In this document: piece by piece, positions 24,918-37,258 of the stretch | Layout of the letters: each line of letters opens with the position of its first letter | Numbering within the stretch: the first letter of the stretch is position 1 | NCBI GenBank assembly: GCA_963930775.1 | Contig: OZ005707.1 | Coordinates: 6,262,001 to 6,326,000 of the forward strand | Length of the DNA stretch: 64,000 nt | Direction of reading: 5' to 3' | Source of the DNA: Cliona cf. orientalis | Taxonomy: Eukaryota > Porifera > Demospongiae > Clionaida > Clionaidae | Program-made: the position numbers and the translations under genes | The notes under the pieces: model-generated | What the model was told of the DNA's origin: nothing | Databases searched by the model: none | What the model saw: only the letters and a program-made list of their open reading frames with translations

Positions 24918-26317
24918 CTATTTAGAACGGGTTGATGGGTGGCCAAGGTACTCGGAAGTCTTCTCCGCCAGTCCGAGGTCAATGAGGCTGTAGCATGTGT
25001 CAATGAAGCTATCCTCGATTGGACGAGGTTGAATGCCCAGCACCTTCACCATGCGCTCATTCTTGTAATGGACCACTTTCCCAAGCATTGGAGCCAGTTC
25101 AGGAATCTCGATTGACTTTGGAAGCTCTTCAGACGGTATGGTGTAGCCCTGAGGCTGGAACTCGTCTCGGAGGATTTTTGCAAACTCGGTGATGTGCGCA
25201 GAGCGGTTGAATAGGATGTGCCTATTCCCAGCCGCCTCACTCTTCTCCATGGCGGCAATATGAGCAGCAGCCACATCACGAACGTCGACAATAGGGAAAG
25301 AGAGATCAGGCAAAGCAGGCATCTTCTTGTTTAGTAGACGATCGCAGAATTCCTTGGAGCCCTCTCCACCGCTAGCACTGAGTAGTGGACCCTGAACATA
25401 GGCTGGGTTCACCACAGCCAATTCAAAGCGTTTGCCATCGTCTAACTTCTTGACGAAATCCCACGCAGCTTGCTCGGCCTTAAGCTTGCTCTTTTCATAC
25501 GGTGCACAGGCAGCTTCTGGTGACCAATCCTTCTCCGTGTAAATGTAGTCCGGTGGGTTATCGGGGCTCCCGAGCATTCCACATGACACAGCAGCAACTG
25601 AACTGGTCACTACAACTCGCTTGATGGTGCCCGCATCAGCACTAGCCTGGAGGACGTTGATGGTACCTTCTACAGCTGTGCGGATGATTGCAGCTTCATC
25701 GGTGACATTGACAATGAATGGAGAGGCAACATGAAGTACGTATGTGCACCTATTGACTGCTTTTGCCCAGCTGTCTGCCTTTGATAGGTCAGCTTCCACC
25801 AATCTCAATGGATATTTGGCATCAGGTACCAGATCAAGCAATGGCTTCACCTATAGGGCACAGAGTTTAAAATAATCTCATATTTGCACTTGAAATAACC
25901 TAATAACATTTGTAACCACGAATGGTAGTGCTTAATATGAAATTGGATTTTGCAAGGATTTTTTTTTAGCTATAGCTAGTGTCCGTGGTCATGTATTGAT
26001 TATTGTTTTTAAGAGGGCTCAGAATCAGTACAATGTATGGTTTTTAGTTCATTTTAGACAAATTTCCCACATTTGATAGGTTCTAATTACTTTTCTGTTA
26101 ACATAAAGCACTCGACGTAATGATAATATCATACCTTTTCTTCTTTCTTGAGGCTGCGTACCGTTCCCCTGACATGATAGCGTCCCTGTTCAAGCAGCTG
26201 CTTGATGAGGTGGGTAGCGATGAAACCAGAGGCACCTGTCACGAGGACGATAGGTACGCCATCTTCCGGCTCTTCCTGGCTCATACGATTCTGAAGCTGT
26301 TGTTCAGGAGTCGACAT
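24918..26317 (-). CDS. Gene E: extended-SDR reductase, short form
   Basis: Exons on the minus strand: 26317-26135 and 25850-24918, phase-0 intron, 371 residues. It has a VLVTGASGFIA dinucleotide motif near residues 24-34 and VTSSVAAVS and PYEKSK for catalysis, with a normal length for the family. The N-terminus is short (MSTPEQQLQ) and there is no acidic tail, unlike gene D. It is divergently placed to receptor gene F, with 1.1 kb between start codons. Gene G is a recent copy differing by few residues, including a small insertion around ISEIPELGPDRP. The reading frame is complete, so it is probably an active cytosolic NAD(P)H reductase of unknown substrate. Confidence 0.92.
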
Positions 26318-26404
26318 TATTGTCAGATATTGTTATTTCCAGAGAATATAAGCGTATATGCAATTGTTCCTGAAAGAATCATGGCTAATAATGGCACTAG
26401 CTTC

Positions 26405-26414
26405 TGTTTATATA
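26405..26414 (-). promoter_or_regulatory. TATA-like element of gene E
   Basis: On the minus strand TATATAAACA lies about 88 bp before the ATG; gene G has the identical element at the same distance. Confidence 0.45.
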
Positions 26415-26479
26415 GGCACAATAGGAATGTGTCGATGAGCTACGCCCCCTTCTCGATATGCACGCGCCAGCGTTGACCG

Positions 26480-26602
26480 GCATTCCTTCACGCGCCAGCG
26501 ATGCAATTCATTATACGCATGCGCAATATTCCTTTATTCATAACGTATGGAATCTTGCGCATGCGCATAATAAATTGCATTAGCTGGCGCGTGCAGGAAT
26601 GC
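26480..26602. repeat. Foldback element carrying CG-rich palindromes, between genes E and F
   Basis: Arms GCATTCCTTCACGCGCCAGC and the inverse form GCTGGCGCGTGCAGGAATGC bracket a second inverted pair containing GCATGCGC. TGCGCATGCGCA at 26556-26567 matches the NRF-1 binding consensus. Upstream of gene G, only one arm survives (about 36551-36602). Confidence 0.7.
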
Positions 26603-27425
26603 TGAGCGTAATATTGGTATTTTGCTATACGGAAGCCCGCATGCACGCTTGAACGGGGCGTGCGCCGCTCGAATTTGCGTATATTCGGAGTCACGTGGCC
26701 CCATAGACATTGAATTGTGGTAAGAGCTGATGATCGCTGCTCTATACAGTGTAACTGACTGTGCCTGATAGAGTAGCTATCACTATAGAATGAGGCATAA
26801 TGCATCGCTGGACTGTAGTATAATACCGTACTAATAGAACCAATGGAAAAAATTTGATAGTTGAAAAAATGGCGCTTTTCTGGTAAAGGTCGTCAACAGC
26901 TCACACACGTTATGAGAATCCATAAAAATTAATACTATGTATACGTTAAATTGGATCATACGTTCCCCGTATGCTAGTAGTAATAATTACGCTGAATAGG
27001 AATTTTTGTGTTAATTAATTAAATTCATGTTTGAATACCTTTGATAATCTTATAAGTTGCTATGCAATGTCCACACCTAAAAAAGAAACCACAGGAACAT
27101 TATTACTTATCTGTCAAAAACATGCACTGCCAATTGCAAGCTGGTACAAAACTTTCCCTCAGGTGTTTGTTGACTGTTCTGAATCCTCTGAAAGTATATA
27201 TCTATAATATACTATAGCTATAATAATAATAATATTATTATTATAGTGCATATTATTGCATGGAGGCTCCCCGAGCTTTATAAAAATGCACTCCTATGGG
27301 CAATAATTGCAAATTGGTTGGCCCAGTGTAAGTCAGGAGACCATTTGCTTGTTATCTTTGATTTAATACTATAGCTAAAGTGCTTGTGAAGTGCCAGTCG
27401 ATATAATATAGCTCAGCCTGAAAAC

Positions 27426-30400
27426 ATGGCAGCATCAAGCCATTGTACTATGCTGGCTGTTACAGTGGCACTGATGTTAAATCTCTCTCCTTTGGTAGAA
27501 GGTGAATAACTTAATTCAATCTAGCGGCATTGATGATTCCTGTAGGCATGGCTAGCTACAAAAAATTAATTGTTCTAATATCACAATCATGCCATACACA
27601 GGCCAGATTGTCGATGGATCAGAGATTGAAGATATACGTTTGGTCGACCGTGATGGAACTATTGGTGGCAACCAGGGAAGAGTGGAGATAACGTACAATG
27701 GGACATGGGGAACTATCTGCAGCAGTAGTTGGTATATTTCTGAAGCTCAGGTTGCCTGCAGGTGAGAGCTAGCCTCGTTCTCAGGCACCCTGATCTTTTC
27801 AACTGCATGTAGCTATGAGCATGCAGTTTAAAAGATCAGGGTGCCTGGGAATACATGCAGTTGAAAAGATCAGGGTGCTTGCATGGGAACGAGGCTATAG
27901 GTGAGAGCATGAAACTGCAAAAAGTAGATATAGGTACCAAAGTTCAACTGCAGACACTGTCATGCTAATAAATTATTAGACCTCGTCAGTGCAGTGCAGC
28001 ACTAAGTGGGTCAGCCACCTGAGAAGTCCTACCAGCCAGCAGTCTCAACCCAAAACAGACAAGTATTCAATCAGAAAGTTTAACTGAATGTGCATGATCT
28101 AAAACTGCATGGGATAATCTTATATAAGAATTCACTAAACATGACTTGTTACGTAAGAAGAAAAACTAAATGTATGATTGCACTGGTGCTTGCAGAAATT
28201 TATGCCTGGCCATGGTAATAAAGAATTCCTTCAATGCATTTCAGAATCTTATAATTATAGCCTCAATCATATCCCCCAGGGCCATGACAGTATCATAGTG
28301 CACGATGTCTCTTAGACTACTGTCAGTGTAATGATCGTAACCTAGCTGCAGAAATCTGATTTCAGCGATCTTCACACCTTCATGCATGTTGAATTATTTT
28401 TATTCACAAGGCAGCGCTTAAAAGTGGCTAATTACAATCATACTTGCACCCTAATCTTGGTACATGATATATTAATATTAGCAAATCCAATACAATTCAC
28501 CAAAAAAATTCCTATACAGTTAATCCAAATTAAGGCGTCCCAGGATGTACTTATCACAAAGTTGTTTGTTTCAGTATCGAGCCTGCATAACTGGACAGCT
28601 GGTTGGTTGGCTAGCTGGCATCTCACTTTCTGACTACTTTAAATGTGCAACTATATACATGCATCCTTTGAAATGCTTATATTTGTATAGCATCATCACC
28701 AAAATATTAATAGGATTTGTGTGTTTTGTTCCATGATGCTGTAGCTATATTGTGCATAGAGTACCCCCATCAGCCACATACCAATTTTCTTTCATGTGCA
28801 ACTGAACCCTTCAGAATGCTTGATTGTGACATAGTTACATCATCATTGTTTATGATGGCCATGGATTTGTTCTTCTATATAATTGAAAATCACTATAACT
28901 GTAACTAACATAAAAAATTAGAATCCCTTTTAAACCATTTCAAATCATTGTCTTCCCAAAGCTATGACCCGATCATGGGGTCAGATCTCTGAATGCTGCT
29001 ATATCAAAATAGATGATCATGGAATGTTCTATGATTATTTTCCGGGTTTACAGGATGCTTGGCTTTGATGACGCCCTCTGTGCAGTACACGGTGGCTATT
29101 TTGGACAGTCCAGTTCTCCCACCTTGATAAACCATGTTTACTGTGTTGGATATGAGAGTGCTTTGGACCTCTGCAGCTACTGGGAAGAACCTTCTTCCTA
29201 CTCCTACTGTAGCAGCTACGATGATGACGTTGGTGTGATCTGTCTGGATGGTTAGTATATAGCTCACTTGGAGCATTATGCTTGAAGTTTGCAGACTACC
29301 GGTACAATAAATTAAATATTATTGCCGTATTAAATTTGTAGAAATAGTAATAGAGGAAGTTGGCATCCCCAGTGATATCACTCTAATTGAATCATCTACA
29401 ACAACTCTTACAATTGGATGGAGTGTAAGTGCTTTTTTATACTAGCTTTCTAGGCATGTCTATTGTAAACTTGAGCTATAGTGTTTTATAGCAATCATTA
29501 TACATGATGTAGGTTCCTGCTGCCCCCAGCTGGGCAAGCTCTAGACGTTTCACAGTTAGATATCAGTCCGATCAACAAAGCTTTGCTCAAACTCAGACCT
29601 ATTACGACTCATCATTTATCAATGCTAGTGTGTCATATACTCTGACATCTCTCATAAGGGATACTCAGTATAGCATTCAAATCAGAATTGATGTGCTAAA
29701 TTCGGCCTGCAATTATTATCAATACACGTATGGCAACTATTCCAATCCAGTCTCATTCCGAACAAATGCAACACGTGAGTAGCCTTCATAATCCCAAGAT
29801 AGGAATTTCTGTAATAATGAGAATGATATTATGTCCCTTCATATTGTAGGGCGGCAGTCTAATATTCCTGTGAGGTTGGTTTCCCCCACTCCTGGTCTGC
29901 ACTTCCTTGGGAGGGTGGAAGTATTCTACAACAATCAGTGGGGAACTGTTTGTGATGATCGTTTCTACATTGCTGAAGCCTATGTGATCTGTCAAATGCT
30001 TAACTTCACTCAAGGAGCAGTGTGTTCAGTTGGTTCTGCTCAGTTTGGGCAAGGGCAAGGTATTTTATACACCACCAATGCTCTACAATATTTATTATAG
30101 TGTTATAATGATGATTTTACAGGTCCAATTTGGTTGGATAATGTTCAGTGTCAGTCTGGAGATGAGGTACTGGAAGATTGTGATCACAATCTTTGGGGAA
30201 ATACCAGCTGTTCCCATCGTGAAGACGTTGGTGTAGTTTGTAGACTTAGTAAGTGATATATTGCATTTTTATGTATAGCTACTTACTTATTTTGCAGATG
30301 TATATTATCATGTACATTAATTTTGCTCTTTGCTTAGATACAAATGATGATTACTCTGCTGTTCAGAATCTTACTGCATTATCAGTTGGTTCGACATCCA

Positions 30401-33400
30401 TCACTATTGGGTGGAGTGTAAGTTCCCATTGCATGGCTAAATAATATTATTGTATAGCCCAAATCAGTATGCACATCACTTTAATTTTATTTAGCCATAC
30501 ATCTTTCCACCTGGTGTATACTATACTGGATATCAGCTGCAATATACTGACAGTTTTGGCTACACACAAACGTCAACAATTTACTCGTATTATGGCAGTT
30601 CCAATGCAGCTACTCAATACACCCTACGCAGGTTGCAAATTGGGGTAGAATATGAGATCTCTGTTCGTGCATTCTTTCAAGTTTCAACATCATGTTACTA
30701 TAACATATACAGTGCTTATTCTAATTATGTCCTGGCAACGACAATGGCAACAGGTAGCTAATTATGAAGTCAGATCCATTACGAGATCTCTTTTTTCCTT
30801 TAGCTCCAACTGCTCCACCACGAGATTTCTTTGTGACTGCCCTCAATAGGACAGCCATAGAGGCTGAGTGGGATCTTCCACCAGCTGATGATCGTGGTGG
30901 ATTCATCCTCGGCTATAAGCTATTCATTCAGTCTACGAATGGTGGAGCAGAGCGGACTATCAACATTACAGATAACTCAACGGACTTCATAGTAGGAGGA
31001 CTGCAACCGGACACTGCATACACACTTAGTGTGCTGGCCTATACTAGTGTGGGTGATGGACCATGGAGCATACGTCTTACTATTTCTACCTTGAGTAAGA
31101 ATCATGGAGAAATACGAATACTTCTTGACTTATGTACACATTTCTCTCCTGAGCAGGGTTTGATCCACTGATCACACAATTTGGTTACTATGGCAATGGC
31201 GAGGATAGGATAACTAGATTCTCATCATCTTATTATTATAGCTATTCTCAGTATGGCAGAGTTCATCTTCACTGTGCCTCCAGTAACTTTACCGCTGCTC
31301 CACCTCAGTGGCTATTCGCAAATGGCTCAACAATTGGAGTGAGAGATAGAAACCTCCAAGCAGGACATTTCCCCTCAAATGGAACTGCTGTGCTCAAAAT
31401 AGCCGAGTATCGACCACTGAGTTACTGTGATGGAGGCGTTTTTACCTGCCATGTTAACAATAGTGTATCTGGTCATTCAGAGGAGAAGAATTTTACTCTG
31501 ACGATTAACAGTACCTATAGCTAAATTTTAAATTTGTTAATGTTAGCCTGATTTTATTGATTACAGCTTCACCTCCTACTCCTGACCGACCATTTTTAAT
31601 CAAAGTGCAGAGTACAAGCATCACTATTGGCTGGTCTGAGGCAATATGTGATGGCGGTCATACTGTGAATAACTTCAACATTCGCTACAATCGCGATTTT
31701 GGCTACAGCAGTTACACAACCATCAGGGATATTGATCCAGCTCGAAGAAATTACACAATTACAGGCCTACAGGCTAACACATACTACTCCTTTAGTGTTC
31801 AGGCTGTCAGTTTGAATGCCCAATCAAGCTCCTATTCCACATCATTATCTGCCACTACACTTCCTCCAGGTATAATATTATTATTATAGAGATTGACTGT
31901 TCATCCACTTGACGTACGTATTTCACCACACACAATTATTTCTTAGAAAATCTATTGCTCACATGAGCACTGTTCAATCCCATTTAGCTACATAGACTAC
32001 AAAAATTAATGTCCTGATAAATGCATGGTTTCACGTCGTGTAAGTATCATGTGACTCACAATTTCTTGTATTCATACTTCTTATGTGCACATTTGCACAT
32101 GTAGCTCCCACATCTCCCCGTGATGTAACTGCTAGATTGGTAGCTCCACTTGAGGTGGAAGTGAGGTGGAGGTCTCCTGCTGTGACAAACGGAGATATCA
32201 GCCACTACACTGTCTATGCTATTCCCTTGAGGTCTACAGTATCTAATAACACACTTCAAACTCTACAAATGGTATTCAAGGGATAATTATTATTATTATT
32301 ATGCATAATATTATGTATAGTGATAATAAATTTGAGATTTTTGCGCACCATATTTTAGTCATTCCCTGGCAGTGCCAGAGCGGGCAATATCACACTAGTG
32401 ATGCGCTCCATAACTTATCAATTCCGAGTCAGTGCTGCTGTGAGCTTTGATCAAATATTTAACGAAGGAGATCTCTCAACTGTCAGTGCCAATACGTCCC
32501 TTTTTGTTCCTAAACCAGGTACTAGGTATTTTAATTATTATGGAATAAGCTGCATGGGAGTTCATTGCCATAATATTAACACATAATAATAGGTCTTCCA
32601 GAACCTACAAATCCCAAAATTATGGCATCAACAAATTCTAGTGTCACTCTGATGTGGAACTATCCTTCGGAAACCATTGAAAACTTTTTGGTAAAATAAT
32701 TTGTTTTTGGATGTATTCTCTTTAATGTGATTTTGACAGGTTTCATACTCAGGAGAAGTGGAGTGGAGAAGCTCTAAAGGCTTCTTGGTTAGTTTTATAG
32801 ACTCAGGAGAGACTAATGTTACTACCAACAGTGTCAAAATCTCTGCTCTGGTCCCCGGCACAACATATACCTTCAAAGTATCTGCTGTCACTCAGTCTGG
32901 GAGAGGAGCTGAAATCATGCTCGTTGAAACAACAAGTGATGATGGTATGTTGATTTAATCTCCTATAATTAGCTATATTAATTTGTTTGCATTTGTGGAG
33001 GGCCATGGTGTGTATTCATATCTACAGTGACCCTGGCGTATTTCCAGCTGCTTATGGGACCAATCAGAAGTTGTTTTGACTTCATGGTATATAGCTAATA
33101 TGCACTCATGCATGTGTGAAACAAATTTATATATACTATTAATTACCACAGGAAAGTAATACCGATAACTTAGTTGAAGTTCGCAATGGACTTGTTCAGG
33201 AGTTTGCACACCTTTGTCCACGATGTGGAGTCACTACTGCCAACATCAAAGAGGACGAGTTCAGCTGTCGCGGTGGACTATCTACACAGATCATCTACAG
33301 GGCAAGGATTGTAGGCACTGACACGTACAGTGCCCCAGGGCTGGTCTCCCTCATGCAGTCTTGGGTGGGCAGTGGTAGAGCCTCCATCATGGTCCAGTCC

Positions 33401-33971
33401 TCTCGTCTCCACCTGGATCCAACTTGTGATACTAACCTTGACTCCCTCTATGATACTGATTGCTTCCACCGTCTAACCAAGCCACCCTCTGCAGTTAGCG
33501 TTCGTGGTGTGAGTGGTGGAGAGATTGGAGGAATCTTTGTAGGGGCATTAATCATCCTTCTTCTTCTTGTTCTCATTGTGGTGATAGTTTTGAAGAAATG
33601 GAGGCCTAAAGTAATACGAAGGTTGGTTTAAAGCAATGAACTCCCATTAGCTCCGTATCCATTAAAGGAGGAATGAGTCTGAGGACAAGGCTATAATTAT
33701 TATGCTAGCAATCATACTCATGATTATTATGCATACCTCCATATTCAGTACTCGGTGAACTTTTCTACATGTAGATATGGTTGCCACCGCACTGGTACGG
33801 TTAAGGAAGAGAATGTGTATAAAAATGACATGCCTTTTACTGATGATATTGATGAAGGGTGAGAAGATGAACTTACTGACTATAATTTTACATACATAAT
33901 ATTAATTATGTGCTTACTACAGCAATGATGGTAAAAGTTCCAAAAAGAGTATTGGTATTGATAACAAGTGA
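27426..33971 (+). CDS. Gene F: SRCR-FN3-Ig type I membrane receptor
   Basis: Exons: 27426-27501, 27602-27761, 29054-29250, 29342-29424, 29513-29774, 29850-30059, 30123-30248, 30338-30417, 30495-30753, 30804-31094, 31157-31510, 31567-31869, 32105-32271, 32359-32518, 32593-32690, 32740-32944, 33028-33086, 33152-33621, 33775-33858, 33923-33971. They sum to 3693 nt, 1230 residues. Domain order and intron phases equal gene B. The FN3 that carries a furin-like site in A, B, C and J is shorter here and lacks it. The stalk is the shortest of the set. The tail has MPFTDDID and ends SIGIDNK. About 130 bp of exon 18 (33298-33428) is almost identical to gene J while its flanks are diverged, which suggests gene conversion. 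Donor 31510 uses GTACCT, weaker than the rest. Closest relative in the window: gene H. Confidence 0.92.
27762..29053 (+). other. Long intron 2 of gene F
   Basis: It contains the foldback insertion at its 5' edge. The remainder is AT-rich with no ORF or domain I recognise. Gene H has a 774-bp intron here and B only 87 bp. Confidence 0.6.
27770..27899. mobile_element. Foldback element inserted at the exon 2 splice donor of gene F
   Basis: AGCCTCGTTC at the left pairs with GAACGAGGCT at the right. The arm GGCACCCTGATCTTTT occurs three times (one direct, two inverted). The 9-bp GGTGAGAGC that includes the splice donor occurs on both sides (27761-27769 and 27900-27908), as expected of a target-site duplication. 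Gene H has one copy and no element. Confidence 0.8.
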
Positions 33972-34389
33972 TAAAGATTAACTGACAGCTGTACCAAACT
34001 AATATAATAATTGTGCTGACTTAAACATCATCCATAATAATATTATTATGCCATAATTTTCTAATTATAACACAATAATGTGATTGGTTATAAGATTGTT
34101 AATACTCAATGCATTCTTTTTACACATACTACTATTTAAATAATACTGATTTGTATATCTGCAATCATGATATTATGCATGCAGCAGGTTTATTATATTA
34201 TTATTAACAGCATGGCATAAAATTAGTAGTCTATAGTAGCTTTTGAAGCTGTTCAAATGGTCATAATATTATTATAGACTTTAGCAGAAACTTCCCCCGG
34301 CAACTCAGCTCAATTATTTAATGGCACCACTAAGTCTAATCTAGATATGTCAATAATTATTGGACCTGCTGCCTTCACAATAGCACACA
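33972..34389. repeat. 3' flank of gene F, duplicated upstream of gene H
   Basis: AT-rich sequence with no gene, homologous to 37505-37767 (shared GCAGAAACTTCCCCCGG-like block, AATGGCACCACTAAGTCTA, GACCTGCTGCC). The match ends at GCACAC, after which this copy enters a LINE fragment. Confidence 0.7.
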
Positions 34390-34680
34390 ACTTCTTGTTA
34401 TCTCATATCACCACCATCTGCTCTAAAACTCGCAGACTCATAGGTCTCTTGTATCGCCAGTTTCATCTCTGTACGCCTGAAACTGCACTCAGACTGTACG
34501 AGACTTTTATTCGACCTCACCTCGAGTATGCGTATGGGACCCATATCTCACCAAGGATATCCAGTCTCTCGAATAAATACAAAAATTTGCTCTACGCATG
34601 TGCTTCAGTAGTCTCGAAACCAGACTGCTCCCACCGCAGCGTTTAGTTCTTTCAGGATAAACACGTGGAGGGAGGGTCTG
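34390..34680 (+). pseudogene. Non-LTR retrotransposon fragment (reverse transcriptase C-terminal part)
   Basis: The + frame encodes SKTRRLIGLLYRQF, LRLYETFIRPHLEYA and SPRISSLSNKYKNLL, typical of the segment just after the catalytic palm of LINE-type reverse transcriptases. The frame ends at a stop near 34646. Nothing of the catalytic core is left, so it is a dead fragment. It separates the gene F 3' flank from the duplicated D/E spacer, exactly at a segmental duplication boundary. Confidence 0.75.
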
Positions 34681-35006
34681 GGAGTTAAGAGAATAATTCT
34701 AACTAATATTATTATTTGTACAATAACATATTAACTATAGAGATGTGGATAGCTGGTGTTAAAATTCTTAGCTTGTATTATATATAATTCTTGTAAAGCT
34801 GCAAATTTGAGATAGCATACTATCATAATGCACCCCTATTGGTTGGTTGTAATGGTGTGGCGTGCCGACTATCTCAAGTTCACTACAGCCGTGTTAGCTC
34901 AGTGTAACAATAAGTATTATACAGATAAAAAAATTATGGTTTAACATCAACTCAAAAGAAGTTCTTCTGAAAATTAATTTAAAAGCATTGCAATTTTTTT
35001 TAATGT
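34681..35006. repeat. Duplicate of the D/E intergenic spacer
   Basis: Matches 24588-24917 (AATTCTAACTAATATTATTA, ATGTGGATAGCTG, ATGCACCCCTATTGGTT). It marks the left end of the second segmental duplication, which brought a copy of E and F but not the D coding region. Confidence 0.85.
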
Positions 35007-36423
35007 CTATTTAGAGCGGGTTGATGGGTGGCCAAGGTATTCGGAAGTCTTCTCCACCAGTCCGAAGTCAATGAGGCTGTAGCATGTGTCAATGAGGCTA
35101 TCCTCGATTGGACGAGGCTGAATGCCCAGCACCTTCACCATGCGCTCATTGTTGTACTGGATCACTTTCCCAAGCACTGGACGGTCTGGACCCAGTTCAG
35201 GAATCTCGCTGATCGACTTTGGTAGCTCTTCAGACGGTATGGTGTAGCCCTGAGGCTGGAACTCATCTCGGAGGATTTTTGCGAACTCAGTGATGTGCAC
35301 AGTGCGGTTGGTTAGGATATGCCTATTCCCAGCCGCCTCACTCTTCTCCATGGCAGCAATATGAGCAGCAGCCACATCACGAACATCAACAATAGGCAAA
35401 GAGAGATCTGGCAAAGCTGGCATCTTCTTGTTGAGTAGACGATCGCAGAATTCCTTGGAGCCCTCTCCACTGCTAGCACTGAGTAGTGAACCCTGAACAT
35501 AGGTTGGGTTCACCACAGCCAATTCAAAGTGTTTGCCTTCGTCTAACTTCTTGACGAAATCCCATGCAGCTTGCTCGGCTTTAAGCTTGCTCTTTTCATA
35601 CGGTGCACAGGCAGCTTCTGGTGACCAATCCTTCTCGATGTAAATGTAGTCTGGTGGGTTATCGGGGTTCCCGAGCAATCCACATGACACAGCAGCAGCT
35701 GAGCTGGTCACTACAACTCGCTTGATGGTGCCAGCATCAGCACTAGCCTGGAGAACGTTGATGGTACCTTCTACAGCTGTGCGGATGATTGCAGCTTCAT
35801 CGGTGACATTGATAGTGAATGGAGAGGCGACATGAAGTACGTATGTGCACCTATTGACTGCTTTTGCCCAGCTGTCTGCCTTTGATAGGTCAGCTTCCAC
35901 CAATCTCAATGGATACTTGGCATCAAGTACCAGATCAAGCAATGGCTTCACCTAAAGGGTACAGAGTTTAAAATAATCTCATATTTAAATGACCTTATAA
36001 TATTGGTAACCATGCATGGTAGTGTTTAATAATATGAAACTGGATTTTGCAAGGCTTTTTTTAGCTATAGCTAGTGTCCGACAGTCCGTGATCATATTAA
36101 TTTTAAGAAAGGGCTCAGAATCAGTACAATAAATGGTTTTTAGTTCATTTTAACATTTTAGATAAATTTTATTGGTTGTAATTATTATTATTATTTTTCT
36201 ATAATTATTAAAGCACTCGACATATTGATAAATATCATACCTTTTCTTCTTTCTTGAGGCTGCGTACGGTTCCCCTGACATGATAGCGTCCCTGTTCAAG
36301 CAGCTGCTTGATGAGGTGGGTAGCGATGAAACCAGAGGCACCTGTCACGAGGACGATAGGTACGCCATCTTCCGGCTCTTCCTGGCTCATACGATTCTGA
36401 AGCTGTTGTTCAGGATTCGACAT
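35007..36423 (-). CDS. Gene G: extended-SDR reductase, copy of gene E
   Basis: Minus-strand exons 36423-36241 and 35951-35007, 375 residues, phase-0 intron at the same place as in D and E. The VLVTGASGFIA, VTSS and PYEKSK motifs are intact. Differences from E are scattered substitutions plus four extra residues before the C-terminal region (around GPDRPVLGK). It is placed divergently to receptor gene H, repeating the E/F arrangement. No stop or frameshift, so likely functional; substrate unknown. Confidence 0.92.
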
Positions 36424-36509
36424 TATTGTCAGATATTGTTATTTCTAGAGAATATAAGCGTATATGCGATTGTTTCTGAAGAATCATGGCTAATACTGGC
36501 ACTAGCTTC

Positions 36510-36519
36510 TGTTTATATA
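36510..36519 (-). promoter_or_regulatory. TATA-like element of gene G
   Basis: TATATAAACA on the minus strand, 87 bp before the ATG, conserved with gene E. Confidence 0.45.
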
Positions 36520-36588
36520 GGTACGATAGGAATAGCTACCCCCTTCTGCATACGCATTCCTGCACGCGCCAGCTAATGCAATTTATTG

Positions 36589-36600
36589 TGCGCATGCGCA
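36589..36600. promoter_or_regulatory. NRF-1-like palindrome upstream of gene G
   Basis: TGCGCATGCGCA, 166 bp before the start codon of G, within the surviving arm of the foldback repeat seen upstream of E. Confidence 0.4.
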
Positions 36601-37258
36601 AGAGGGCTTTTCGAGCTCTCACGTACGGGCGCACGCCGCGTAAATTAAATTGGGTCATACGTTGTATTCGCAATGAATGTTATTCCCGATTGCTAGTAAT
36701 AACTGGAGCTCTGTAGAGCACATACCCCGCGCGCTCTGTAGCCACTGTAGCGTAGTATTGCAACACTCTGTGGCATACATGTAGCTGTTTCATGACGTGA
36801 CGACCCTTTCCAACACCGTGCTTGAGCATGCGCAGTCGCATCCGCATATTATTATGCTAAAAGAGTGGGTGCGATCGATTAACCACAGGCATGCTGAACA
36901 GAAAATGCACGATTTGTAGCATTAGTAAGCCTTTTTGAGAAATTCGAAGCGCGTACAAACCAGTTTTTCACCGATATCTACTAATTGGTTATGCTTACAG
37001 CACGCACAGACGCCTAGAACTCGCGATCTGGCGATTTTCGTGCCGACGACAACGACGACGACAACGACAGACGGACAAACGGATTGCTTTCGCGGGGTAA
37101 TTATTACGCTGAATAGGGTTAATTAATTTAATTCTTATGTTGAATACCGTAGGACGGGTTTTAATTGCGTAGTTTAATGATTGCGTTCTATTCAAGTCAG
37201 GCCATAATATTATCCATTGAAAGATTGAGTCTAATTTTTCGTGATTGTATACATGTAG

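Noticed and set aside
37038..37080. ACGACGACGACAACGACAG-type tandem repeat upstream of H
   Set aside because: Short simple-sequence repeat; too small and imperfect to call an element or regulatory array.
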